Assembly (NCBI GenBank): GCA_029449245.1 | Contig: JANATF010000003.1 | Location: 1,550,001 to 1,614,000 of the forward strand | DNA length: 64,000 nucleotides | DNA from: Mortierella alpina | Taxonomy: Eukaryota; Mortierellomycota; Mortierellomycetes; Mortierellales; Mortierellaceae | Reading direction: 5' to 3' | Shown: positions 49,661 through 61,049 of the stretch, piece by piece | How the letters are laid out: every line of letters starts with the position of its first letter | Position numbering within the stretch: the stretch's first letter is position 1 | Notes under the pieces: model-generated | What the model was told of the DNA's origin: nothing | What the model saw: the letters and a program-made list of their open reading frames with translations, nothing else | Databases searched by the model: none | Made by a program: the position numbers and the translations under genes

Positions 49661-50385
49661 TTAGTTGAAGTCGTTGTACTTGTAGTTCCACTGATCTTTT
49701 GGTGCAGGGGTCTCCAAGGGCTCCCAACTATAGTAGTAGAGAAAAAAAGAAGACGAACGAATTTGTGAGTGAAGGCGGTCTGGGCTATACAATATACTTG
49801 AATTAAAATAGCAAGAGACAGAGTAGGGTGTAACTTACGGCTTCCACTCGAGCATCTTTCCAGCCAGCTTGAGCTCCTCGACTGCTTGGACAACGACCTC
49901 CTCGATCTGACCGGCATCGATGGACTCTTCGATCTTGGTGATATCCTCGGTTCCCTCGACGACGCTGAGGCGGTGGTTGGTCAATGCGGCGGTGGCCTGG
50001 CGATAGACGGCATGCTCGGGGAACTTCTCAAGGGTTTTGAGGGTATCGTTGTAGAGGGTGATGAGCTGAGGGCGGGGGTCAGGGTGAACGGGCAGACCGT
50101 AGATTCCCGTGGACTATGAATGAAATGGTAAGTTTTTTGTCAGAGGGGAGTTAGATTAGTCTGCGATGTGTGTTTTGTTTTTATCGCGCTCCTGAGTGAG
50201 TTCCTGTTGATGTCCAAGGCTATAAAGTGCAAAAGAGTGTTTCGGAGACGAGCTCCGAGATCATGCAGCGGGAGGTTCGAGGCGAGTCGGATCCATGCAC
50301 GTTCCTGTGTTCCTGTAGCGTCGCTCCTGATGACGATGAATACCTTCTTGGTCACGGCGTTCAACAGGCGTCTTGTGGCAAACAT
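49661..50385 (-). CDS. NDUFA5: NADH:ubiquinone oxidoreductase subunit NDUFA5 (complex I B13 / 29.9 kDa type)
   Basis: Accessory subunit of mitochondrial complex I. Minus-strand exons 50385-50344, 50113-49839 and 49727-49661 give 127 aa. It starts MFATRRLLNAVTKK, a short amphipathic targeting-like segment. Matches to the family are [67 protein letters not shown] and the end DQWNYKYNDFN (human: [28 protein letters not shown]...DQWKW). Its presence means the organism has a canonical complex I, unlike Saccharomyces. Divergent from TOM70, with 285 bp between start codons. Confidence 0.94.
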
Positions 50386-50670
50386 GGCGGAGGTGTGAGG
50401 GGAGAGGGTGGTGGACAGTGAGCGTGAGGATGATCTTTGGACAAGGTCGGGGGGCCACTCTCCACCCAACAGCGGGATGATGACGCACTGGTAGTTTACA
50501 TGGCTTCTACATGTGTACAAAAAAGCAGTCTCTGCCCGCCCTTTGCTTTCCCCTCCTCCCGGAATCAGCGATTCCCCTCGTTTCCTTTCGACGGGCCGAA
50601 CACACATCTCACCTTCTTTCCTCCTCCTCCCATTCGTCTTCGCCTCTTGCAGATCAAGAACAGCAGCGAC
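50386..50670. promoter_or_regulatory. Shared divergent promoter of NDUFA5 and TOM70
   Basis: Only 285 bp separate the two start codons. No TATA box is evident on either strand. C/T-rich tracts face TOM70 (about 50540-50665). Both products are nuclear-encoded mitochondrial proteins, so co-regulation is plausible. Confidence 0.55.
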
Positions 50671-53063
50671 ATGTCTTCCTCACATTCCCTCCCGCCAAAG
50701 GTGCCTGCACCTGTCCCCGTCTCGGGCACGCCCAGCGCATTGCACAAGCTTGTTCAGGACAAGGACTGGAAGTTCTACGCTGCCGTCGCCTCTGTTTCGC
50801 TGCTGGCCGGTGCTGGTCTGTACTACCTCACAAAGTCGCCCTCGGCTGCAGAGGAGCCAAAGTCCACAAAGTCAAAGAGCAAGAAGAAGAAGAACAAGAA
50901 AAAGTCGGCTGCCAAAGGCACCTCCACCCCAGAGGACAAAGGTACGCCGCACGTTTCTTCCTTTTATATTCTGTTACGTATTTGATTCTTTAAGCGCGCG
51001 CGCGCAGCTTGCAATATCTTTGAACGGGGTTGATCGGTTGCTAACGAGCTGTCGTATGTATCTTTTTTTTTCTTTCTCTTTTTTGCGCTCTTTTGTCGGT
51101 GTGTGGCACGTAGCTGGCGAAGGCTCGGCTTCCGAAACTGGCAAGGAGACGACCAAGGAGTCCGAGGAAAACGTCGAGACCATGAGCGCGGCCACGATCG
51201 CTGGACTCTCGGAGAAGGTATAGCGGAACCTTCTCGATCATGTGGATGTAGATCTATGCAAAAGAATTGCCCATAGGCCAAAGAAGCTGTTCCTGACTCA
51301 TCCGCATTACTCGCTATAGAAACGCTTGGAGCATGCCAACACCTTGAAGACTCGCGGCAACAGCATGTACTCGAGCAAGAAGTGGGAGGAGGCCATCCGT
51401 CTTTACTCGCAGGCGATCGCTTTCAACCCTGATCCAGTCTTCTACAGCAACCGCGCAGCTTGCTACTCCATTGTCGGAAAGTTCGATAAGGTCATCGAGG
51501 ATACCACTTTGGCATTGAAGATGAACCCTACCTACGTCAAGGTGAGAATGAGGAATGGCAACAGCAAATATTCATATATATCTGTACGACGACCATCGTT
51601 AACATGACATCTCATCCCCTCATGGAAAATCTACCATACAGGCTTTGGGAAGACGTGCTCACGCATACGAAAACGTTGGCAGACATCAGGACGCTATGCA
51701 CGACTTCACTGCTCTTTGCATTCTGGATGGATTCAAGAACGAGTCCTTTGCCCAGTCAATGGAGCGCAACTTGAAGAGGGTGGCTGATGTCAAGGCCAAG
51801 GACATTTTGAAGACGCGTGAGGAGCGCCTTCCTTCAAAGACTTTCATGTCTGCTTACCTGGACTCTTTCAGGAAGACCGCCGTCCCAGAGACCAAGCCTG
51901 AGGAGGCTGAGACCGGCGATGCTCAGTTTGAGTTGGCAGAGTACTACCTTGCACAGAGAGAATACCAGGAGGCCATGGATAGCTACAACAAGGCCATCGA
52001 GCTCAACACGACGCACATGGCCAAGGCCCTCAACATGCGTGGAACTTTCACGTTCTTGATGGGTGACGGAAAGAAGGCCCTCGTCGACTTTAACAAGGCC
52101 ATTGAATTGGATCCCAACTACGTCCAGACCTACATCAAGCGCGGAAGCATTTTCATGGAGCAGGGCGATGCTGAGAAGACCTTCAACGAGTTTGAAACCG
52201 CGATCTCAATTGACGCTGAGGACCCTAACATCTACTACCACCGGTATGTCACTTTGTTACTTCTAACTCTCCTCGTGCTCGTGTGCATAGGATGGATTTT
52301 TTTTTTCAACCTAGACATGAGGACTAACTTTGTGGAGGTATAATTTTCGTCGCTTGTGATTAGTGGACAGGTCTTCTTCATCACTGGCGAATATGAGCAT
52401 GCTGCCAAGGATTACATCAAATCGATCGAGCTGGAGCCCAAGTTTGTCTTCTCACACATCCAGTACGGAGTGGCTCAGTACAAGCTCGGAAACATTGCAG
52501 ATGCTATGGCTATCTTCAAGAAGGCACTCAAGGACTTCCCTGAATCCGGCGACGTCAACAACTACTACGGAGAGTTGTTGTTGGATCAGCAAAACTTTGA
52601 TCAGGCATATGAGCGCTTTGACAAGGCTATCCAGCTGAAGCCTTCGAACCCTCTTCCATACATCAACAAGGCCCTCTTGGTCTTCCAGTGGAAGCAGGAT
52701 CCAGCTGGCGCTGAGAGACTGTGCTTGCAGTCGTTGGATGGTAAGTTTTTTTTTTCAATTGGCGGGTCTTTACTTGACTATTGTATCGCAGAGGTTGACT
52801 GATGCAAAGTGTCTGACCTGCTCTTACTATACCTGTGATGAAAATTAGCCGATCCCGAGTGCGATGTCGCCATCGCAACCCTCGGCCAGCTCTTCCTTCA
52901 GCAGGGCAAGATTGAGAAGGCGATCGAGTACTTTGACAAGTCGATTGACATGGCTAGGACAGAAGCTGAACTCACGAGCGCTTTGGGTTTCCGTGAGGCA
53001 GCCAACTCGCAGCTTGTGTTTGCAAGAGATTACCCAGAGCACAACCGAGCCCTCAAGCGCTAA
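50671..53063 (+). CDS. TOM70: Mitochondrial import receptor Tom70 (TPR protein)
   Basis: Outer-membrane receptor that takes carrier-type preproteins from Hsp70/Hsp90. Exons: 50671-50941, 51114-51217, 51320-51541, 51642-52243, 52364-52740, 52849-53063; 596 aa. An N-terminal anchor (YAAVASVSLLAGAGLYYL, about residues 37-54) is followed by a very basic Lys/Ser linker (KSKSKKKKNKKKS). The clamp TPRs begin ANTLKTRGNSMYSSKKWEEAIRLYSQAI and contain FYSNRAACY. The core TPRs include YQEAMDSYNKAIELN, KALVDFNKAIELDPNY and HAAKDYIKSIELEPKF. The C-terminal TPR ends EYFDKSIDMARTEAEL. Length is close to yeast Tom70 (617). Intron 1 contains a (CG)6 run. Confidence 0.95.
50995..51006. repeat. (CG)6 alternating run in TOM70 intron 1
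   Basis: Twelve nucleotides of alternating CG lie within the first intron, an unusual composition for an intron here. Such runs can adopt Z-DNA; no function is evident. Confidence 0.6.
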
Positions 53064-53466
53064 AGGAGATATCTGGAAGCCGGGTGAAGGACGGTGGGGC
53101 AAGCATTGATTGACCCTGGACGAGGAGGCATGACTCTTGGACACCATTTTTTTTTTCTTGTCCATGATCCAAAAAGCGTTTTCTCTCTCACACTCACATT
53201 TCGTTACAAGGAGAAATACCATGTTGCCCTCTCTTGGGCTCTTTTGTCCTCGCATTGTGGTATGGCAGTCTAGCGGATCAGTGGGCAGTTGAGAGAACGC
53301 CTTTGGATGGAACATGGAGGAATTATGGCTCGAGATATGAATGCCTTCAATTCTCGGTATCACATAGAGCACAAAAATACAAATCTTCATTTTCACTTTT
53401 TTCCACACTTTTGTCCTCCTGCCACCGACTGTCAAGGCGAACGCAAATTACAGGCAAAGATATATC
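53064..53466. other. Intergenic region between TOM70 and the Snapin-like gene
   Basis: About 0.4 kb, 3' UTR of TOM70 and promoter of the next gene. No supported coding sequence. Confidence 0.5.
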
Positions 53467-54707
53467 ATGGACACCTCTATGGAGCAGCAATTAAGCCATG
53501 CTCTTTTGGAAAGACTGGAACCGCTCATCCACACGGCTGAATGCCAGCTTAGGGACTTGGGGTAAGCACCACCGCATTGGTCTGGCTTTTTGCTCCAGGA
53601 ACCATTCTCATTGACCGTCCCATCCCTTTCTCACATGCTCGCTTTTTTGCACCTCCAAGACAGGGACAAGTCCTTCTGCATAGCAGCATTGCTGAGCTCT
53701 CATTGACGCTGAACTTGACACAGGAACAATTAGACAATGTGCATGACACTGTAAGCCCCATGCACTTTTTTTTTTTTCTTTTTACCCAGCTCGCGGCTTT
53801 TCGCTGGATTGCAATCAAATAAGGACGGGGTTGGGGTTCTAGAAACTAACGTATGCGATCTTGCATGACGAGATAGTTTGCCAAGCTACCGCTCTATATT
53901 GCAAAGCTGAATGCGATGAAGAATACAATCGCATCCGTCACGGTGCAGTCCAGGAAACTCAAGCGAAGAGCGGATCAGGTGGCGGCTGGACGCGAAAAGC
54001 AGGCAGTCAAGTCGCAGGCAGCGAGAGCCAAGGAACAGGCATATGACCAGACGATTGCAGCCGTACCGGTCGCAATTGCGTCTCCCACCACCACTACCAC
54101 ACAACAGACTGAAGGATCTTTACTGTCGTTGCGGTCATCGTCATCGTCGCCTAGCCCGACCCCTGCATTATCAAATCGGACGCGGCCAGGAACACCTACA
54201 CGGTCTGGATCACCGAGCACCAGCTCGCTTTATGGGACACCCACTACAACGACAGCAGCAACAGCAATGACATCGGATGGGACCTCCCCACGGAGTTTGA
54301 AGAGTCAGTCATTGGCGTCCATGTCCTCGATTCGTCTCCCTTTCCCTCTTCCAGCAAAACCAGCATTCCCTATCATCTCTAGCACGCGTCCCCTCAGTGG
54401 CTCAGGATCACCCCCACCATCTCTGACTCCTCGAAGAATGTCTCCGACATTGGTTTCATCGCCAGGTGGGGTGGCCATAGGCAACGACAGTGTTGCGGAT
54501 ACAGCCGATGCAATGGAACCACAGCGGGAACTCGTGGAAAGATTTCCGCAGGTGCCTGTGTCGAGCCAGGACCACTCTGGGACTGCGGCAGTGTCGTCAC
54601 CCTCGGCAGTCGAAGTGGTGAGGCTGCGACGAAAGAAGAAGGCCGTGTCCAAGTCTAGTGCCAGCAGTGTAGCCAGCATGAGCACATCTGCGACTGGTGA
54701 AAAATAA
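53467..54707 (+). CDS. Snapin-like coiled-coil protein (BLOC-1/BORC subunit type) with Ser-rich tail
   Basis: Three exons, 53467-53561, 53660-53750 and 53877-54707, give about 338 aa. The first ~105 residues align by eye with Snapin: LLERLEPLIHTAECQLRDLGQGQVLLHSSIAEL against LLEFLRPAVQQLDSHVHAVRESQVELREQIDNL, then LPLYIAKLNAMKNTIASV...RKLKRR against DPYVKKLLNARRRVVLV...ERLRRL. Snapin is shared by BLOC-1 and BORC, complexes for endosome/lysosome trafficking and positioning. The remaining 230 residues are Ser/Thr/Pro-rich disorder with a basic patch (RLRRKKKAVSK) near the end, absent from animal Snapin. Assignment rests on residue pattern only. Confidence 0.62.
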
Positions 54708-54923
54708 AAAGTGGCTTGTAGGAGGCGCTCTTTTCCATATCAGAAAGAGAGAGCAGCGTCTCTCTCTCTCTCTCTTCACTCCCCGCCCCTTTATCCACAT
54801 TACGCATTCGCATTCCCCCCCGCTTTTGCTCTCGATCTCTGTTTTAATCGCTGAGCTTCTGTCTGCCCTCACTCCGTTCCCATTCCTTTCGATTCGAACC
54901 AGACACCACCACGCCGCTGGCCA

Positions 54924-57900
54924 ATGATGGCTCAGAGTGCATCGGGCAGCGAGTCTGTTTCCTCCGCCATCCTCTCGCTCCTCTCTGCAGCCCGCTCCTC
55001 TCCTGAAGCCACTGCACCTGCCATCATCTCGACTGTTCCTTCGTCCTCGTCCTCATCGTCACCAGACACGCCCATGAGCCTGGTGGCTGACCCTGGACTG
55101 TCAGAGCCCCTTCAGGATCATAATCCTCCATTGCCCCCACAGCCAGCCAGCTCCTTCATGGACATGGCTGGTATCACCCTGTCCTCTGAAGCCTTTTTGA
55201 AGGCTGCGCTGGAGCTGCAGAAGCAACTGAATTCGTCCGCCACAGCGGGTGGTGTGGAATTAGCCTTGTCACAGGTGCTGTCCACTGCAGCGTCAGACCC
55301 AATGCTCCCCGACTCTACCACTACCGCTACGACTGCTACTACGACTACGGCCACGACTATACCAACAATAACACCAGTAACAACAACAACAACAACATTG
55401 CTGTCGTCCGCACCCAAGAAACTGCCTTCTGAGCGCAAGGCTTTTGTTTCGGCAGTGGCCACTCCATCCCACAAGAAAACGCCCAACAAGCCTTATGTCT
55501 TGAGCAACAACAGTCCTCGGACACCTTCACCGTCCCCATCCTCTGTCTCGTCTGCGTGTTCTGCAGATGACAAGTTGGATTCTGAATCCAAGCGAGGGGC
55601 AGCCTCTGCTGCTGCTGCTGCTTCTACCACTGCAGCGTCTGCTGCTGTGGTTGCCAGCACTGCCAGGTCTGCTTTTTACAATAGAGGTGATATATCGTTC
55701 CATGAGAACTTTAGTTTTAGTTTATTGGGAGTGTTGTGTGAGCGTGTGTATGTGTGTCATGGATATCCAAACTAAGAAATAAGTGAAGAGTTTGTTGGAC
55801 TGAGCGAGCAATGATAGAAATGAGCAAGTGGGATGCTGCAGGCACGAGAGAGGGAGAGAGACAGTGTGTGAGAGTCATACAGAAAAGGCTGTGTGGTACG
55901 AAAGGAGCGCCAGTGTGTCTTCATCAGCTACACCTTTTAAGCAAGGACTGTCTGCGACAGATACCTCTTGGACTCTTGACCTAGTATGTCCAGCGGACGT
56001 GCACACTGAGCTGCATGCCTGTGCGCTTCTACACCTACCGTTGGTGACAGATTGGGCTTAGGCGAGCGAGGATGCAGAGCCTAAAAGAGCATGTTGCACC
56101 GAAAGGAATTTTCTTGTTTTCTTAGCGCGCTTTTACAGGATGATCAAACTACATAGACAATCAAGCGAAAAGCAAAAAAAAAACACAAACACCACGTACA
56201 ACGCACTCACGCGACGTCTCCTTCTATCTATCTGTCATTCTTTTATGCGATCTCGCCTGCTTGCCGTCGGCACCCGTCCATGGGGGAAACACGACTGTTT
56301 CTTCTGGTAATGGTTTGGGTATCGTCCGTCTATAGTGGAAGGCCAAAAGAATCGGTTCACGTTCACGGAGGCGCACAATGCCTTGCTCGACAAGGTATTT
56401 GAGGTGCAACCGTATCCCAACAAAACCGTCAAGGCCGAGCTATCACAGCGTGTCGGTTGCTCAGAAGTTCAGGTACGTTTTTTTTTCTGTATATAAAGAC
56501 CGTCGGGATATACGAAGAATAGACATTGGCAGGTGTGCATGATTGCTGCGCTTGTGATCTCACATAATTGTGCTGCATCATTGATTCAACTGGATATCAT
56601 CCTTTATGTACAAAATAGGTCCAAAATTGGTTCTCTCGTCGGAGGACTCGAGCGCAATTGGAGCAACAAGATCTCAAGGAGAAACAGGAGGTCCTACAAA
56701 AACTAGGAAGCAAGTCGGAAAAGTCGGTAATATCAGAGAACCAGCCTGCAGCAACGGCTGCGGTTTCTGATTCATCTGCAGGTGTGTGAGGATGAACTTT
56801 TTCCTTCATTTTTTTTTAGCGATCTGTTGGAATGAGAATGAACTAGATTTGCTCCGCATAACTTACACAACATGCACCTTTGCTATCTTTGGACATTTAG
56901 AGCGCAGCCCAGTCAGTACAGTTCGAGCAACAAGGTATGCCTTTTGGCTGATGTCACTGATGTCTGGCATATTTCCCCGATGCCGGCATACTTTTCAATG
57001 ACCAACTCACTCATTTCACTTGCACCTCACTGCCTTTAGTCAGGAGAATGCTTATACTCTTGAAGGCATGCTTGGCAGTGCCACAGTTGCCAAATACAGT
57101 GGCAATATTTCGAAAACGGAGCGCTCCACAGTGGATTATGCTAATGTGCCGTCAAAGGTATAGGTTGGAGTTTGTCGTCTGTCGCTTGAATATACATTAC
57201 GCCGCTACCCATAGGTCTTACTCATGCTATAATTCATCAACCTGCTTAGCTTCGACCGGCAGAGATTGCGCAGCGTGTCGCTCGACTGTCGCGGGGTGGA
57301 GCGATCGTCAAGGCAGAGGACGTCAAGACAGTAGTCCAATTGATGAGTGCAGCCAATGACTATGAAGGCCGGAAATACATCCTTACCGCGTTGCTCTGTA
57401 CTAAAGCCATGGTCGTACTAGAAAAGTGAGTCCTGAGTTGCAGAGAATGTGGGAGAGGCTGATAGCAATAGCTAGCAATCAACTGATATGTCAATTCATA
57501 TTATCATGATAGATTTGTACGGTCCAATGGCCCAGCAGTTCTTCGCACATGGATCCTGGAGGCTAGCAAGAATCTGGAAAAGTCCAATCAAAGAGAGATG
57601 GTGTTGACATCGATTGCCATTCTGAAGGCTCTCCCCTTTGATCTGGAGACTCTCAAGGAGAGCAAGCTGGGCAGACTGATGAAGAATTTATCTTCAGACA
57701 AAGACGCTGATAAAGGTAAGGTTCTATGGATTTTTCACGCCCCCTTCCTCATTGTGATCGATAACCCATTTGTAGACGCTTTTGTCTTCCTTATGGGAAT
57801 GCGCGAATTTGATGTTGCGTTCTTTGCGCACATGCACTCACTGCATGAAATATGACTAAGAAATAATAAAGTGAATTACAAGAGGGTTGTGGTCTGTGCT

Positions 57901-59927
57901 TCTAGAATTTTAATGCATAATGCAACCTCTTTTCTCCTTTTTTTTTATTTTATTCTTTTCTTTACGTACAAAGATATTTCTCGGCAAGCGTCGCAGCTTG
58001 TGGAGAAATGGCGTCAACTCATCTCAGAGACCCGTTCGGAGCCTACAGAACCGAGTGTTGCTGCCAAGTCGGATAATGACAAGAAGAGGAGCGGCCGCGA
58101 GAGGGATGGAGATCGCTTAGATCTCTTTGAGGTAAAGAACCCCCCCGTTGATGCCATTGTGAAGGACAGGTATCTTCTCGAGGCGTGCTTCAATGTCGTT
58201 TTTGCTAACTCTACTTCCTAACGCTTGTTTTTTTCTATCAGGGATCTGTCATGCCACTACCAAAGTTCAACAAGGTCAAAGCGACACAGCATGTGGAAAA
58301 GACCAAGAAGCCGCAGATTGCCGAAAACGCAAGCTTCTTCAAGGAACTTTCGCTCCCGCCACGTCCAGTACCACTGCCAAACAAGCCAACACCTCTGCCA
58401 AGCAAACCCTTATCCCTGCCAAGCAAACCTATCTCACTGCCTAGCAAACCTATCTCACTGCCTAGCAAGCCAGTCAAGGCTGTGCCATTACACCATATCA
58501 AGACCCAAGTGAGGGTCATCCCTGAAATGGTTGGCTCGTCACCAACGGTAGCAGTTTCATCTCCCTCACAACAAAGTCCGTCGTTGGTTCAGCCAAAGGA
58601 GCCATCCCCTGTTGCGAGCCCAGATACACCCTCTCAAGCCACATCTAACAACAGTAGTGGCAACAGCAGCAGCGGCAGCAGTTGTAACGACAATGATGAA
58701 GACAGCAGCATTACCAAAGAGTCTGTGAGCGTTGGTACAACAGTATCTGCAGTGCAGATTGCCGATCCCACCGTCGCGTCTGTGGCCACCACAGAAACAA
58801 CAGCCATGGATGTAGATGCTACTACGTCTGATGATACTACACTTCCTGAAAAGAAGCAGAAGAAGGTTGTTCGTTTCAAGGCTGAGCACGAGCTATTCTC
58901 AATCCGATACATTGAAGCACGTCCACTAGCGGGAGAGGTGGAAGAATTTGATGGGGACGAGGAAAATGAGTACGATGGCAGCGAGGGCTACGATCTTGAT
59001 CAGGAAATGTCGGATGGATCATCGTATCCAGGAACCTCTACGCCAGTGTTCAACCTAGCAGAACCAACGATTATAGCCTTGGTCCAAGGCGAGGAGTGGC
59101 GCACCCCAGCACCCCTCCAACTCGAAGTAGAATTGAGTAGAGGAGCTCAGAGTGTCGAGAAGGATGTGCAGGAGAGACGAGAGATGGAGACACTCTCGGC
59201 CAATTATCTTCAACTGGCGTATATCCCTGCATCGCCAGCAGAGCCAAAGCCCGAGCCAGAAGCTGTTAATACAGCCGCTCCAAGGACGATCGCATTGTTC
59301 CAGGTAAAGGGAGATGTGGTCTTTCATCTACTTTTTATATACCATCAAACTCTCTCCCATGGTTTGCTTGGGTCGCTTTTCTCACAAAATCAAAACACTT
59401 TGCTCTTTTTTTCATTTCTTTTCCAGCCTACCAATGATCATTCTGAGGTCCTGATGAATTCGCTCTCGCTCCTCCAACAATTCGCCGCGACAACGAATCA
59501 ACCAGCTACTTCGACGCTAACAGCAGCGGCCTCAACGTTGAACTCTGCTGGCGCTGCTGGCAGTCATCTTGTTGGCGGGTACGCACCATCGCAACAGCAG
59601 TACCAGGCACAACCCACAGGCATGGCAGCATCCGCAGTAGCATCTCTAGCAGCCATGTATGGCTCAACAAACGCATCCTACGCTCAGTCTGCACAGTATC
59701 AGTCATCCTATCAACAGCCATACCAGCAGCAGCAGCAGCCGACAGCGCAACCCACTGAGAGCGCACAGGCATTGCTCAACATGCTGCAGCAGGTTACACA
59801 ACAGCAGCAGCAACCACAACAGTCGCTATATGGCACATACCAACCACCTCAAACCCAGCAGCAAGATCCGCAACAGTCGTATGCTCAGAACACCGCCTAT
59901 GGTTACTACTACTCCAACAATACGTGA
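54924..59927 (+). CDS. Homeodomain + TFIIS-N + PP1-docking protein (PNUTS / LUMINIDEPENDENS-like)
   Basis: Probable nuclear scaffold for PP1 phosphatase in transcription termination. Proposed exons: 54924-55686, 56336-56472, 56619-56781, 56901-56934, 57040-57157, 57250-57425, 57513-57715, 57974-58131, 58242-59303, 59427-59927; 1104 aa. The Ser/Ala/Thr-rich N-terminus is followed by a homeodomain (about 258-315): HNALLDKVFEVQPYPNKTVK, then helix 3 VQNWFSRRRTRAQ. Residues about 406-560 resemble the TFIIS N-terminal/LW domain (IAQRVARL...LTALLCTKAMVVLEKFVR...LRTWILEASK...LKALPFD). VVRF at 793-796 is an RVxF PP1-docking motif, followed by FSIRYIEARP. The C-terminus is Gln-rich. The homeodomain exon has an upstream in-frame stop and no ATG, so it must splice from an earlier exon. 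The 649-nt first intron and its donor are the weakest part. Confidence 0.72.
58395..58472. repeat. Coding 21-nt tandem repeat (LPSKPxS heptad)
   Basis: Three full 21-nt units (58395-58415, 58416-58436, 58437-58457) plus a partial fourth encode LPSKPLS, LPSKPIS, LPSKPIS, LPSKP in the PNUTS/LD-like protein. Units 2 and 3 differ at one base, so the duplication is recent. Confidence 0.9.
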
Positions 59928-61049
59928 GCAAAAAAATATAATTCATCCGCTCGCGGGTGGGAAGCTTACCTTTTCCTTCTCGTTCGTTGCTTCTTGGATG
60001 TACCATACATATACGCAGCCGTGACCATAGTGGCCTCCTCAAATGAAAAAAAACCCCCCTCCTCCAACAAAAATAAATCCTGCATTTGAAGAGCTATAAA
60101 GCTAAGAATGAATCTCTAGAGAAAGATCCTGTCCAGTTGTGGAGTGCTGAAAAGGAATACTGAAGCTGTTTTACAGGTAGGGTGAGGACAAAAAAAAACA
60201 CCTCCATAGCAAAGAGCGTGTATTCATACCTCCTCCATACTTGAGAGAGTGTCACTCAGAGTTGAGTCCAGGTCCACAACATGGAATCGCTTGACTGGAA
60301 GTGCGCTGTCCTTTTTTTCGCCAGCGCGACTTTGAGCGCATCTTACTTGGTTTGCAGAGTGCATGAACTAAGCGCGCGTACGCGCTCCTCTCTCGTTCTC
60401 TCACTCTCTCTCAAAATCGCACCCTCTCACCACACACAAAAGCTGCAAATCATCTCTCGTCCTATTTCTCGCAAATATTCATAGCCTTCATATGCGATGC
60501 CAACCAAAGCGCTTGAACCATAGTGATGGGTGGCACCATGAAAACACTTTATTGTGTTCCCTAATTCAAGTCTTGAATCTTGTTGCGAAGCCTGGCCAGC
60601 CGCTATGAGTGCTGGATAGAGAGGTTAAGGTGGTTGCGTACGAGGAGAGAAAGATTTAGCTGCACCCAAACAGCAGGAAGGCAGCATTGTAGCCGCAGTC
60701 GAAGGACTGGCGAATGGAGGATCAGCTGCACCGGGTTCAAGTAGCCCTGGAGCAAGGGCCTTGTCAGCGCTCTGACCTGGCCCTGGCCTGGCTTGCCGTA
60801 CGTATACTTTTTTGCGGAGGGCGGGGAGGGGTGTCTGCAAATGTGATAACTGAACCAGACGGGAGACGTAGTACCCTAAAAATAAGGCATGCATACACCA
60901 AGTATCTGCGGATGTTGCGCTGAACGTTAAAGTACCTGCACTTTTATATATTTCCGCCTGCAAAAGTTGCCACCGCTCGGTTCTTATCCTCGCATTGTTG
61001 CCTTCATATTCTTTTTTTTCTCTCTCTCTCTACAAGCGTCTTCACTAAT
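59928..61049. other. Intergenic region between the PNUTS/LD-like gene and VMA5 (convergent)
   Basis: About 1.1 kb between the stop codons of two convergent genes. It holds a possible alternative last exon of the PNUTS/LD-like gene (acceptor about 60018), a 12-bp perfect palindrome GCGCGTACGCGC at 60374-60385 followed by a CT-rich run, and weak minus-strand frames with no recognisable content. Confidence 0.45.
60374..60385. repeat. Perfect 12-bp palindrome GCGCGTACGCGC
   Basis: A self-complementary site in otherwise gene-free DNA, next to a (CT)n tract. It could be a dimer-binding site for a transcription factor; no gene start is close enough to assign one. Confidence 0.6.

Noticed and set aside
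60625-60963. 112-codon minus-strand frame downstream of VMA5
   Set aside because: It starts at a non-ATG codon and has no domain; it lies between the 3' ends of two convergent genes.
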